From Rhodococcus phenolicus (GTDB lineage: Bacteria > Actinomycetota > Actinomycetes > Mycobacteriales > Mycobacteriaceae): 55,398 nt of DNA. Positions 1 through 22,478 of the stretch are shown here, one piece after another; within the stretch, counting starts at the first letter, position 1, and every line of letters starts with the position of its first letter. The notes under the pieces are model-generated. The model was given only the letters and a program-made list of their open reading frames with translations. It ran no database searches and was not told the DNA's origin. The DNA lies in assembly GCF_001646785.1 (NCBI RefSeq), contig NZ_LRRH01000074.1, positions 1-55,398 of the forward strand, written 5' to 3'. A program made the translations under genes and the position numbers.

Positions 1-2
1 TG

Positions 3-14480
<14,478 letters not shown>

Positions 14481-14491
14481 CGGGAACCGTA

Positions 14492-14539
14492 ACGGCAACG
14501 GCCGGACCGGAACACATGTTCCGGTCCGGCCGTTGCCGT
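14492..14539. terminator. Perfect 23-bp-stem bidirectional terminator
   Basis: Arms 14492-14514 and 14517-14539 are exact reverse complements separated by two bases. The hairpin lies 12 bases after the NRPS stop and 25 bases before the convergent mycoloyltransferase stop, so it can serve both strands. There is no long T tract, as is common in high-GC actinobacteria. Confidence 0.8.
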
Positions 14540-14563
14540 GTGCGGGAGGAGGAAGGTGAACGA

Positions 14564-15607
14564 TCAGACGCCGAGTGCACCGGCCAGCACCGGCCAGGAG
14601 TTCTCCAGATCGTCTCGCCAGTAACCCCACGAATGGGTGCCGGTGTCCCGGAAGACGACGGTCGCCGGGATGTCCAACTCGTCGAGACGCCGGGCCATGT
14701 TGTGGGTGCAGCCGTTCGTCGCGGCCTCGATCACGCCGCCGACGACGACCTGGTTCGCGAGTACCCCGACGTCCCCGTCGATATCGGGGCCGTCGAGCGT
14801 GTCGTACCGCCCGGGCAGGCCGCTGCCGTTCGACAGGTACAGGGCGAGGCCGCGCAATTTCTCGGCGTTGACGTAGGGGTCGTTCTCCACCCACGCCGGA
14901 TCGTTCGGTGGGCCCCACATGTTCGTGGTGTTGCCGCCACCCCACGTCTCGACCACGAGATTCACGTACGCCTGCCCGACCGGATCCGACGTCTGCGCGC
15001 AGCCGCTGTACGCGGCCACCCCGCGATACAGTCCGGGCTTCGCCATCGGAAGCTGCAGCACCGAGGTGCCCGACGACGACAGGCCCGCAATGGCGTTGAC
15101 GCCGTTGGTGCCGAGGCCCGCATCGATCAGCGGGGGCAGTTCCTCGGTCAGGAAGGTCGTCCACTTGTTGACGCCGAGCACCGGGTCGGGCCGCTGCCAG
15201 TCGGTGTAGTAGCTCCATTTCCCGGCCATCGGAGTGACGACGTTGATGTTCTTGTCGGACAGGAAGGACGCCGCGTCGGTGCGGGCGCTCCACGTGGCTC
15301 CGTCCTCGCCACCGCCGGCGCCGTTGAGCAGATACAGCGTGGGCCGAGGGACCGAGGTGTCCTCCGGTCGGAGTATTTCGAGCGGAATCTCTCGGTCCAT
15401 GGACGCCGAATAGACGGAGAGCACGAGCGACTGTTCGCCGCGCACCTCGATTCCGGTGATGTGCGAGCCGTTCGCCGACACCGGCGACGCGAGCGGTTCT
15501 CCGCGTTCGACAACGGGATCTGCGGCGGCGGCTCCCAGCGCCGGAAACAGGGCGCCGAGCAGCGCGGATACCAGCAAGAGCGCTGCGCGCGCTGCGGTTC
15601 GGGTCAT
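14564..15607 (-). CDS. Secreted mycoloyltransferase-like esterase (antigen 85 fold), copy 1
   Basis: A 347-residue alpha/beta hydrolase of the Ag85/corynomycoloyltransferase family, which moves mycolic acyl chains onto trehalose or arabinogalactan outside the membrane. ATG 15607 was chosen because it puts an Arg-rich, Ala/Leu-rich signal peptide at the N-terminus (about residues 1-28); the longer frame adds only a charged extension. Family marks: LYLLNGAGGGED, SYYTDW, nucleophile elbow GLSSSGTS (Ser177 predicted) and GTHSWGYW (His325). Cysteines in YSGCAQTS and GCTHN probably form a disulfide. It converges on the NRPS and is very similar to the gene at 16215. The exact acyl acceptor cannot be read from sequence. 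Confidence 0.88.
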   Translation of the reverse strand: MTRTAARAALLLVSALLGALFPALGAAAADPVVERGEPLASPVSANGSHITGIEVRGEQSLVLSVYSASMDREIPLEILRPEDTSVPRPTLYLLNGAGGGEDGATWSARTDAASFLSDKNINVVTPMAGKWSYYTDWQRPDPVLGVNKWTTFLTEELPPLIDAGLGTNGVNAIAGLSSSGTSVLQLPMAKPGLYRGVAAYSGCAQTSDPVGQAYVNLVVETWGGGNTTNMWGPPNDPAWVENDPYVNAEKLRGLALYLSNGSGLPGRYDTLDGPDIDGDVGVLANQVVVGGVIEAATNGCTHNMARRLDELDIPATVVFRDTGTHSWGYWRDDLENSWPVLAGALGV

Positions 15608-15865
15608 GCGTCGCGGACCTGCCTGCCGGGGCGATCGGACCTGCCGATCGCCGGGACTGTTCGGTTGTTCATCGCCGCGCACCGCGATTGTGTTTCATTC
15701 CCGGAGAGTCCTTCTCGCGAGGGGATCCGCTGCCGGAGAATCGAACTTCTTTACGGTATCGTCACCGTTGGCGTACGGTGTGATCCGCACCGATGGGGGG
15801 TTCGTGCTGTCGCCGCCATCGTTGAACCGGCCGCAGTGGTGGCCGCTTACAGGAGGAGTTCCCAG

Positions 15866-16084
15866 ATGCGTCGTGCACTGACCGTTCTGCTCGGCAGCGC
15901 AGCCGCTGCCGGTATCGCTTTCGGCGCCGCAGGTGCCGCTCAGGCGGAGCCGATCGTGCCGCAGGCGCCGATCCCGTTCATCGGCCTGACCCCGGACCAG
16001 CTCGCGAACGCGGTCACCCCGCCGAACTGCCCTCCGGGCAACCTGTTCGCCGTGGTCGGCGGTCAGTGCTTCGTGATCGGCTGA
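15866..16084 (+). CDS. Small secreted cysteine-pair protein, 72 aa
   Basis: The start is ATG 15866 with a strong AGGAGG at 15851-15856. Residues 1-27 form a classical signal peptide ending AQA, leaving a mature chain of about 45 residues. The mature part is Pro-rich (PQAPIPF), contains LTPDQLANAV, and carries two cysteines (55 and 68) that could close one loop. I do not recognise a named family. It sits between two mycoloyltransferase genes, divergent from the first and co-directional with the second, which suggests an exported envelope role. The same frame runs open far upstream, but only this segment has a ribosome site and a signal peptide. Confidence 0.75.
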   Translation: MRRALTVLLGSAAAAGIAFGAAGAAQAEPIVPQAPIPFIGLTPDQLANAVTPPNCPPGNLFAVVGGQCFVIG

Positions 16085-16111
16085 CACGCGACCACAGATC
16101 GCAACGGTCGA

Positions 16112-16139
16112 CGATGGGATCCCTCAGGGGGTCCCATCG
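16112..16139 (+). terminator. Hairpin after the small secreted protein gene
   Basis: The arms cgatggga (16112-16119) and tcccatcg (16132-16139) are exact complements, and the stem can be extended inward past one mismatch by ccc/ggg. It lies 28 bases after the stop of the 72-aa gene and about 75 bases before the next start. It is likely a terminator or attenuator. Confidence 0.5.
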
Positions 16140-16214
16140 TCGCATGTACGAGGGCGCTGCGCCGCGGTGACCCGACACGCAGCAACAGCAATGGAGAAGG
16201 TGGGAAGCGAGCGC

Positions 16215-17288
16215 ATGCGCCGAAACACGAACCGTACGGCGGTAGCCGTCGCGAGGACCCTGGCCGTGGTACTGACCGCGGTCGCACTGCCCACCGCTGC
16301 GGGCGCGGCGACCGCGGGCGCCGATCCGGTCCTCGACACCGGGAACGTTCTGTCCTCGGTGGAGTCGCCCAACGGTTCGAAGATCACCAAGACCGAGGTC
16401 TACGACGATCACTCGATCATCATCTGGATCCATTCGGCGTCCATGGGACGTGAGATCCCGGTCGACGTGTGGCGTCCGGCCGACACGAGCGAACCGCGCC
16501 CCACGCTGTATCTGCTCAACGGAGCCGGCGGCGGCGAGGACGCCGGTACGTGGCGCCTGCAGACCGACGCGATCGACTTCCTGACCGAGAAGAACGTCAA
16601 CGTCGTGTCGCCGCTGGCCGGCAAGTTCAGTTACTACACGGACTGGTACTCCCCGGATCCGGTTCTCGGCAACAACAAGTGGACGACGTTCATCACCGAG
16701 GAACTGCCGCCCATCGTCGACGCCGCGCTCGGCACCAACGGCGTCAACGCCATCGCCGGCCTGTCGTCGTCCGGCACGTCGGTGTTCTCGCTCGCGACCG
16801 CGAAGCCCGGACTGTTCGGAGGTGTCGCCGCCTACAGCGGATGCGCGCAGACCTCCGACCCGATCGGCCAGCAGTTCGTGAAGCTCGTGGTCGAGACGTG
16901 GGGCGGCGGCAAGACCGACAACATGTGGGGCCCGCTCGACGATCCGGCATGGAAGGCGAACGACCCCTACCTTCACGCCGACAAGCTGCGCGGCCTGGAA
17001 CTGTACGTCTCGAACGGCACGGGCCTGCCGGGCCGGTACGACAACGGCGACGGCCCCGGTATGAACGGTGATGCCGGAAACGTGGCCAACCAGATCATCG
17101 TCGGTGGCGTGATCGAGGCTGCCACCAACTACTGCACGCACAACCTGCAGGACCGGCTGAACGAACTGGGCATCCCCGCCACCTTCAAGTTCCGCGAGGA
17201 CGGCACCCACTCGTGGGGCTACTGGGAGGACGAGCTGAAGGAGTCGTGGCCCGTGCTGGCACGCGCGCTCGACATCGACGAAGGCTGA
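16215..17288 (+). CDS. Secreted mycoloyltransferase-like esterase, copy 2
   Basis: A 357-residue close paralogue of the gene at 14564, on the opposite strand. ATG 16215 is preferred because a GGAGAAGGTGGGA-type ribosome site precedes it and an Arg-containing signal peptide follows at once; earlier ATGs at 16167 and 16191 only add a polar tail. Ag85-family marks are LYLLNGAGGGED, SYYTDW, KWTTFITEELPP, GLSSSGTS (Ser184 nucleophile predicted) and GTHSWGYW (His332). The cysteines in SGCAQTS and NYCTHN match copy 1. It should act in the cell wall as a mycolyl esterase/transferase. The pair probably arose by local inverted duplication, and the substrate is not readable. Confidence 0.88.
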   Translation: MRRNTNRTAVAVARTLAVVLTAVALPTAAGAATAGADPVLDTGNVLSSVESPNGSKITKTEVYDDHSIIIWIHSASMGREIPVDVWRPADTSEPRPTLYLLNGAGGGEDAGTWRLQTDAIDFLTEKNVNVVSPLAGKFSYYTDWYSPDPVLGNNKWTTFITEELPPIVDAALGTNGVNAIAGLSSSGTSVFSLATAKPGLFGGVAAYSGCAQTSDPIGQQFVKLVVETWGGGKTDNMWGPLDDPAWKANDPYLHADKLRGLELYVSNGTGLPGRYDNGDGPGMNGDAGNVANQIIVGGVIEAATNYCTHNLQDRLNELGIPATFKFREDGTHSWGYWEDELKESWPVLARALDIDEG

Positions 17289-17322
17289 GCCCGAGAGCGA
17301 AGCGGCAGCCGCGACGAAGAAT

Positions 17323-17359
17323 CCGGGGCCGGTGACGAACGAGTCGTCACCGGCCCCGG
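17323..17359. terminator. Bidirectional terminator, 16-bp perfect stem
   Basis: Arms 17323-17338 and 17344-17359 are exact reverse complements with a 5-base loop. The hairpin lies between the convergent mycoloyltransferase 2 and the SDR gene, 20 bases before the SDR stop, so it can end transcription from either side. Confidence 0.8.
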
Positions 17360-17379
17360 TGTCGTGTCGGGGAAGTGTC

Positions 17380-18153
17380 TCAGGCCCGCCACACCAGCCG
17401 GCGCGGCTTGAGCCGGTCGAGGGTGGTCCACAGCCGGTAGCGCCGGCCGGGGATGCTCACGATCCTGCCGCTCGCCGCGTCCTCGAGCGCGGTCCGCGCG
17501 ACCTCCGTCGTGTCGAGCCACAGCTGCTTCGGAACACCGGAGACGTCCTGCCCGCCGCGCGGGTGGAACTCGGTGTCCATGAAGCCGGGGCACAGCGCGA
17601 CCATGCGCACACCGTCCGCGGCCACCTTGTGGGCGAGCCCCTCCGAGAACTTGACCACCCACGCCTTGCTCGCGCTGTACGTCGACGCGGGGCCCGTGAA
17701 CAGACCGGACACGCTCGCGACGTTCACGATCGTGCCGCGGCCGGCCGCCCGCATCGGGGGGAGCGCGGCGTGCGTCAGTTCCAGCACCGCCGTGACGTTG
17801 ACACCGAGCTGCCCGCGCAACAGGTCGAGATCCGCGTCCCAGAACTCCCCGTCGGTGAGGAAACCGGCGTTGTTGACGAGCACGTCGACGCCCTTCGCGA
17901 GCCGCTCGGAGACCGTATCCCGTCCGGCTTCCGACGCGAGATCCGCCGTGATGATCTCGGCTCGGACGCCATGCGCACCGGCGAGTTCGTCCGCGAGTGC
18001 GCGCAACCGCGCCTCGTCGCGGGCGACCAGGACCAGATCGTGCCCACGCTCGGCGAGCAGACGGGCGAACGAAGCGCCCAGACCGGAGGTGGGCCCGGTG
18101 ACGAGCGCGACCGGGCGGCTCGAGGGAGGTTGCGTGGCTGCGGAATCAGTCAT
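17380..18153 (-). CDS. Short-chain dehydrogenase/reductase (SDR)
   Basis: A 257-residue classical SDR that oxidises or reduces a hydroxyl/keto group with NAD(P). Cofactor motif TGPTSGLG is at residues 19-26, then NNAG near 94-97, and the catalytic set Ser147 (or 149), Tyr159 and Lys163 lies in TYSASK. The start ATG 18153 gives the normal SDR N-terminus; the upstream open frame has no SDR similarity. It lies 23 bases downstream of the ABC permease stop on the same strand, so it may be the last gene of the exporter operon. It resembles general actinobacterial SDRs of lipid metabolism, but the substrate is unknown. Confidence 0.88.
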   Translation of the reverse strand: MTDSAATQPPSSRPVALVTGPTSGLGASFARLLAERGHDLVLVARDEARLRALADELAGAHGVRAEIITADLASEAGRDTVSERLAKGVDVLVNNAGFLTDGEFWDADLDLLRGQLGVNVTAVLELTHAALPPMRAAGRGTIVNVASVSGLFTGPASTYSASKAWVVKFSEGLAHKVAADGVRMVALCPGFMDTEFHPRGGQDVSGVPKQLWLDTTEVARTALEDAASGRIVSIPGRRYRLWTTLDRLKPRRLVWRA

Positions 18154-18176
18154 GCGGCCACCGTAATGGACCCGGG

Positions 18177-19043
18177 TCAGTTGTGAGCGGCGGCGTGGCG
18201 GTAGCCGCGGACGGCCGGATACAGGAACACCGCGATCATCCCGAACGACCACGCGCACGTGAGCAGCAACGGCTCGAGGACGGGGCCGCCGAGCGACAGA
18301 CCCTTCATCGTGTCGACGGCGCACGAGAGCGGCTGGTACTGCACGACCGGCTGCAACCACGTCGGATAGGCCATCACCGGAACGAATCCCGAATTGAAGA
18401 ACATCAGCAGCGTGCACACGATCGACACGGTCTCCACGAGCGGGGAGTCACCGGAGACCACGGCCAGCGCGGTGACCATCACCGCGAACCCGACCCCGAA
18501 CAGAATCGGGATCAGCATCATGACGATTCCGGCCAGCGGCCCCTGCAGGAAACGGAATCCCAGGGCGGATCCGACCACCACGATGAGCAGCGTCGTGGCG
18601 AAGATCCGCACGGCCTCGGCCATCATGCGACCGACCAGGCCCGATGCCCGGTGGATCGGCATCGCCCAGAACCGGCTGAGCAGACCTTTCTTGTGTTCTT
18701 CCCGCAGCCCGACGGCGCTGACCACCGAACCGAACATCGCACCGATCAGCGCGATCAGCGGCACGTTGCCGTAGATCGCGGGCTGCCCGGTCGCGGCGGT
18801 GATCGAGTCGCCCAGCACCAGCCGGAACATCACCAGGGTCAGCGCCGGATACAGCAAGGCCTGAATCATGGTGGCCGGGTCGCGCGACCAGCGGCGCAGC
18901 AGCCGGCCGCACTGCATCAGGCTGTGGTCGGCGAGCGCACGCACCGATCCTTCCGGGTGCGCGGCGTCGGGTTCCGGGAAGTCGAACATGCGGTCGGCGT
19001 CGAAGGCGCCCTGCGGCAGGTCCCGGTCGATGTTGGTGCTCAT
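18177..19043 (-). CDS. ABC-2 type transporter permease (DrrB/DrrC-like), second subunit
   Basis: A 288-residue integral membrane protein with a cytoplasmic N-terminal stretch and about six hydrophobic segments (for example PALTLVMFRLVLG, LIALIGAMFGSVV, ATTLLIVVVGSALGF). The ABC-2 permease family exports drugs, lipids or polysaccharides. ATG 19043 overlaps the stop of the upstream permease by four bases (ATGA), which indicates translational coupling. The order ATPase-permease-permease is that of daunorubicin-type DrrABC exporters. The cargo is not shown by sequence. Lipid or lipopeptide export is an inference from the NRPS and mycoloyltransferase neighbours. Confidence 0.85.
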   Translation of the reverse strand: MSTNIDRDLPQGAFDADRMFDFPEPDAAHPEGSVRALADHSLMQCGRLLRRWSRDPATMIQALLYPALTLVMFRLVLGDSITAATGQPAIYGNVPLIALIGAMFGSVVSAVGLREEHKKGLLSRFWAMPIHRASGLVGRMMAEAVRIFATTLLIVVVGSALGFRFLQGPLAGIVMMLIPILFGVGFAVMVTALAVVSGDSPLVETVSIVCTLLMFFNSGFVPVMAYPTWLQPVVQYQPLSCAVDTMKGLSLGGPVLEPLLLTCAWSFGMIAVFLYPAVRGYRHAAAHN

Positions 19044-19903
19044 CCGCGCCTCACACTCGCCCAGACCGCGAGGGGCGCGCACACGACGAGCAGGCCGGCG
19101 CACCACAGCGCCGCCGGGAGCAGCACCGACCCGGTGATGCCACCTTCGGCCATGTCACGCATCGCGAAGGAGAACTGGGAGATCGGCTGGTTGCGGACGA
19201 ACGGACGAATCCACTCGGGGAACCCCTCTTCGGGAACGAAGCCACAGGACAGCATGCCCAGGATCAACTGGGGCAGGGCCAGCGCCTGCGCGGTCGCCTC
19301 GGGACTTTTCGACAGAGATCCGATCGCGTCGGCTCCCAGTGACAGGGTGACGCCGATGAGCATGCCGAACCCGCAGAACGCCGCAGCCTGCCAGAAACCG
19401 GCGCTGAACCGGAATCCGATGGCGTACCCGAAGAGCAGCGCGGCGGTCAGCGCCACCGCGGACCGGACGAAACTGCTGGTCATGCGGGAGATGAGCGGAA
19501 CCGGGGCCGACACTGGCATCGTCTTCAACCGGCTGGTGAAGCCGTTCGCGGATTCCGAAGCGGCGGTCTGCGAAGCGGAGATCGCGGTGAACGCCATCGC
19601 CTGCATCACGATGATCGGCATCAGGAACTGGGCGTAGTCGACGCCCCTGATCTGCATCACGAACTTCAACGGCAGATAGAACCCGATCGTGAAGACCAAC
19701 GGCGCGATCACCGCGATGAGCAGGTCGCCCTCGCGGATCATCGATCGGATCGACCGGCCCGACAGGGCGCGCCACTGGTGGAAACCCGATGGTTCGGGGC
19801 GGCGGTGCACGCCGGTGTTCTTCTCCGGTAGCGACAGCGTGGCGTCACGTCGAAGATTGCGCTGCGAGGCCAGGCTCTTCACGTTCTTCGCCGTCGCGGT
19901 CAC
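19040..19903 (-). CDS. ABC-2 type transporter permease (DrrB-like), first subunit
   Basis: A 287-residue membrane protein with about six membrane segments after a polar N-terminus; IRSMIREGDLLIAVIAPLVFT begins the membrane part. GTG 19903 is chosen because GGAGGAGGT lies just upstream and GTGA overlaps the ATPase stop by four bases. A much longer frame is open further upstream but lies antisense-of-frame inside the ATPase gene. It should pair with the permease at 18177 to form the channel driven by the ATPase at 19900. The operon is compact and coupled throughout. Confidence 0.86.
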   Translation of the reverse strand: MTATAKNVKSLASQRNLRRDATLSLPEKNTGVHRRPEPSGFHQWRALSGRSIRSMIREGDLLIAVIAPLVFTIGFYLPLKFVMQIRGVDYAQFLMPIIVMQAMAFTAISASQTAASESANGFTSRLKTMPVSAPVPLISRMTSSFVRSAVALTAALLFGYAIGFRFSAGFWQAAAFCGFGMLIGVTLSLGADAIGSLSKSPEATAQALALPQLILGMLSCGFVPEEGFPEWIRPFVRNQPISQFSFAMRDMAEGGITGSVLLPAALWCAGLLVVCAPLAVWASVRRG

Positions 19904-20904
19904 GTGGACACCTCCTCCGCCGGGGTGTCGTCGGCAGCCGGAGCGGTGGAGTGGCCGGTGAGAGTGAGGAACACGTCGTCGAGCGAGGGCCGGCGCAGTC
20001 CGATGTCCGCGAGTGGAATCTCCTCCGAATCGAGGCGGCGCAGGGCTTCCGCGAGCGTCGCCGCCCCGGCCGGCGCGGGAATCGAGACGCGGTCGACGCT
20101 CGGATGCTGCGCGATCTCGGCGCGCACCTCGTCGGGCACCAGGTCGCCGAGTGCGTGAACGACCCAGCGCACGGCCGCCGGGTCGGCGGGCACGATTTCG
20201 CAGAAACTGCCCCCGGTGCGGGCCTTGAGCTCGTCGGCGGTGCCCTCCGCGACGACGGTGCCCTTGTCGATGACGATGATGTTGTCGCTGAGGAGATCGG
20301 CCTCCTCGAGATACTGGGTCGTCAGCAGCACCGTGATGCCCTGGTTCTTCAGCGCCGCGACGAGCGACCACACGCCCTGCCTGCTGCGTGGATCCAGTCC
20401 GGTCGTCGGTTCGTCGAGGAACACGACCTCGGGACGCACGACGAGTCCGCAGGCGATGTCCACCCGTCGCCGCATGCCGCCCGAATAATGCCGGACCGCG
20501 CGTTTACCGGCGTCGACGAGATCGAACTCCACCAGGAGGGCATCCGCCCGGGCTTTCGCAGTCGACCGGTCGAGTCCCATCAGGCGCCCGAACAGGATCA
20601 GGTTCTCCCGGCCGGTCAGCGCCTCGTCGAGCGCCGCGTACTGACCCGTCATCATGATCGAGCGCCGGACTTCGGGCGCGTGGGTCATCACGTCGTAGCC
20701 CGCGATCGTCGCGCGGCCGCTCGTGGGCCGGATCAAGGTCGACAGGATGTTGACCGTCGTCGTCTTTCCGGCGCCGTTCGGGCCGAGGATTCCCAGGACG
20801 CTGCCCGGGGGCGCAGAAAAGGTGATTCCGCTGAGTGCGTGCACATCGCCGAACGATTTGTGGACGTCTTCCACCAGCACCGCGTAGTCCTGATATCCCA
20901 GCAT
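19900..20904 (-). CDS. ABC transporter ATP-binding protein, DrrA type
   Basis: A 334-residue ATPase that energises the two permeases downstream. It has Walker A GPNGAGKT (residues 41-48), ABC signature YSGGM (about 140-144), Walker B VVFLDEP and D-loop TTGLDP (from about 161). TTQYLEEAD carries Gln where many ABC proteins have the H-loop His, which is usual in DrrA-type ATPases. The C-terminal third (after 230) matches the extra domain of DrrA-like proteins. ATG 20904 precedes the family's N-terminal sequence. The divergent acyltransferase gene starts 251 bases away, and the intervening region must hold both promoters, though I see no convincing hexamers. Confidence 0.9.
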   Translation of the reverse strand: MLGYQDYAVLVEDVHKSFGDVHALSGITFSAPPGSVLGILGPNGAGKTTTVNILSTLIRPTSGRATIAGYDVMTHAPEVRRSIMMTGQYAALDEALTGRENLILFGRLMGLDRSTAKARADALLVEFDLVDAGKRAVRHYSGGMRRRVDIACGLVVRPEVVFLDEPTTGLDPRSRQGVWSLVAALKNQGITVLLTTQYLEEADLLSDNIIVIDKGTVVAEGTADELKARTGGSFCEIVPADPAAVRWVVHALGDLVPDEVRAEIAQHPSVDRVSIPAPAGAATLAEALRRLDSEEIPLADIGLRRPSLDDVFLTLTGHSTAPAADDTPAEEVST

Positions 20905-21155
20905 CACGCTCCACCGTCGAGTTCGATCGGATCGGCCCGTTCTCTCCTGTTCTCCCGCTCTCCTTGTTCCTCGGTGCGACCGCCGCAATGTTACCCGCGC
21001 GGGCGATCCGGACACGTCCGTCCGGAATCTCCGCGGATTCGGATCTGCATCGCTGTCCCGTCCCGTGACCGTAATGCCCGATACCGGCCCGGGGCGGGAA
21101 TTCGTTCGCTATCGTGGAATTCGCGTCGGGGCAGGAGTTATGGGGGAGAATCCCA

Positions 21156-22478
21156 GTGAAATTCCTACTGCGCGACGGCCGGTCGACCCTCGCCGAGCGA
21201 GCGCGATATCGCCGGGCGATGACCCCGCGCCACGCCCTCGAACTGGTTTCCGATGCAGCGGCCGGGGAGTCGGCGATCGTCGACGTCTGGGTGTTCGCGC
21301 CCGGTCCCGGCGATCACCGGCCGGTCGACCGGAATGCACTTCTCGAATGGGTCGGAGCCCGGATCGCTCGATCGCGGGCGCTCACCGAGCGGGTCGAATT
21401 CCATCGCTGCCCCGCGGACCCGAACTGGATTCGGGACGGCGACGCCCAGTGGGAACAGCAGGTCCGTTGTGTCGACGTCGGTGACGAGGATTGGGATGGC
21501 CTGCGACGCAGATTCGCGGCCGTGCTCGCGGAGCCGATGGATCTGAGCCGGCCCCCCTGGGAATTGCACGCCTTCGCCGGGGCGAAAGGAATAGCGGGAA
21601 TTCCCGACGGATCGACATTCGTCGTCCTGAAATTCCATCACTGTGTCGGCGACGGAATCGAAACGGTTGCGATCGCGCGCCGGTTGTTCGACGACCCGGA
21701 CAGCGGAGCCGAACACGCCGACCGGAACGTGCTCTCGGGCCCCCCGCTGCTCGTACAGACTGCGGCTGTACCCCTGCGGGCCGCCCGCATGCTGCGCGCG
21801 TCGCGGCGGGCCCGGGCCGCGGTCGCCGCGTTCGACGCCCTCGTCGACCGCGAGGCGATCACCGCGGCACCGGCAGCGCCGCACACCCGATTCAACGGGC
21901 CGTTGACCGGCCGGACCACCATGGACGTCGTCCGGTGGGACATCCGCGCGGCTCAGGATGCGCGGCGCACGGTGCCCGGCGCGACCCTCAACGACTTCGT
22001 CCTGGCCGTGGTCTCCGGAGGCCTGCGCGGATACCTCGAACGTCACGGGGAGCTGCCCCGGGAATCACTCGTCGGAGCGTTCCCCATGTCGGCGGTCGCG
22101 CCGAAGGAGCGACTCCGAGCACCCGAGCGCGCTTCCAACCAGTTCGCCATGGTTCTGCTCTCCCTGAGCACCGACGAGCCCGATCCCCTCGCACGTTTCC
22201 GAGCCATCGTGGCCGGTTCGGCCGCCGGTAAGTCCCGCGCTCGGACACCCCCCGCCGTGACCGCGACCACCGCACTCGACGACTACCCCTGGTGGATCGC
22301 CAGGCGGATCGTCACCGCGCACCAGCGGCGGGTGGCGTCGGGGGCGCAGGTGATCGCGAACACCACCGTCGCCAACGTCCCGCGAGGCTCGGGTGAGCTG
22401 ACCTGCTGTGGGGCGCGGGCGGTGTCGCCTTCGGGGTGCTCGCCGTACACGGCGGGGGAGGGCTCGACCACATCGTGA
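21156..22478 (+). CDS. WS/DGAT-family acyltransferase, C-terminally truncated
   Basis: A 440-residue member of the wax ester synthase/diacylglycerol acyltransferase family, which transfers acyl groups from acyl-CoA to alcohols or diacylglycerol. GTG 21156 follows GGGGGAGA with 7-base spacing. The catalytic HHxxxDG is intact (His161-His162, HHCVGDG). PGATLNDF and NVPRG are family blocks. After NVPRGSGELTCCG the frame loses similarity and stops, about 45-70 residues short of its paralogue downstream. The expected C-terminal sequence continues in another frame. It is either a damaged or a shortened gene. Its stop overlaps the next start (GTGA). Confidence 0.75.
   Translation: MKFLLRDGRSTLAERARYRRAMTPRHALELVSDAAAGESAIVDVWVFAPGPGDHRPVDRNALLEWVGARIARSRALTERVEFHRCPADPNWIRDGDAQWEQQVRCVDVGDEDWDGLRRRFAAVLAEPMDLSRPPWELHAFAGAKGIAGIPDGSTFVVLKFHHCVGDGIETVAIARRLFDDPDSGAEHADRNVLSGPPLLVQTAAVPLRAARMLRASRRARAAVAAFDALVDREAITAAPAAPHTRFNGPLTGRTTMDVVRWDIRAAQDARRTVPGATLNDFVLAVVSGGLRGYLERHGELPRESLVGAFPMSAVAPKERLRAPERASNQFAMVLLSLSTDEPDPLARFRAIVAGSAAGKSRARTPPAVTATTALDDYPWWIARRIVTAHQRRVASGAQVIANTTVANVPRGSGELTCCGARAVSPSGCSPYTAGEGSTTS

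Noticed and set aside
14516-15865. Plus-strand frame running into the 72-aa secreted protein, which could make it a 522-residue protein
   Set aside because: The upstream part is antisense to mycoloyltransferase 1 and has no motifs. A strong ribosome site and signal peptide lie at 15866.
18174-20371. Long N-terminal extensions of the SDR and first permease
   Set aside because: The added residues overlap neighbouring genes in another frame and lack similarity. Good starts with ribosome sites or overlaps exist at 18153 and 19903.
21095-21125. Two GAATTC sites around the region before the first WS/DGAT gene as an operator
   Set aside because: The six-base match is too short and there is no further symmetry. 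I could not separate it from chance.
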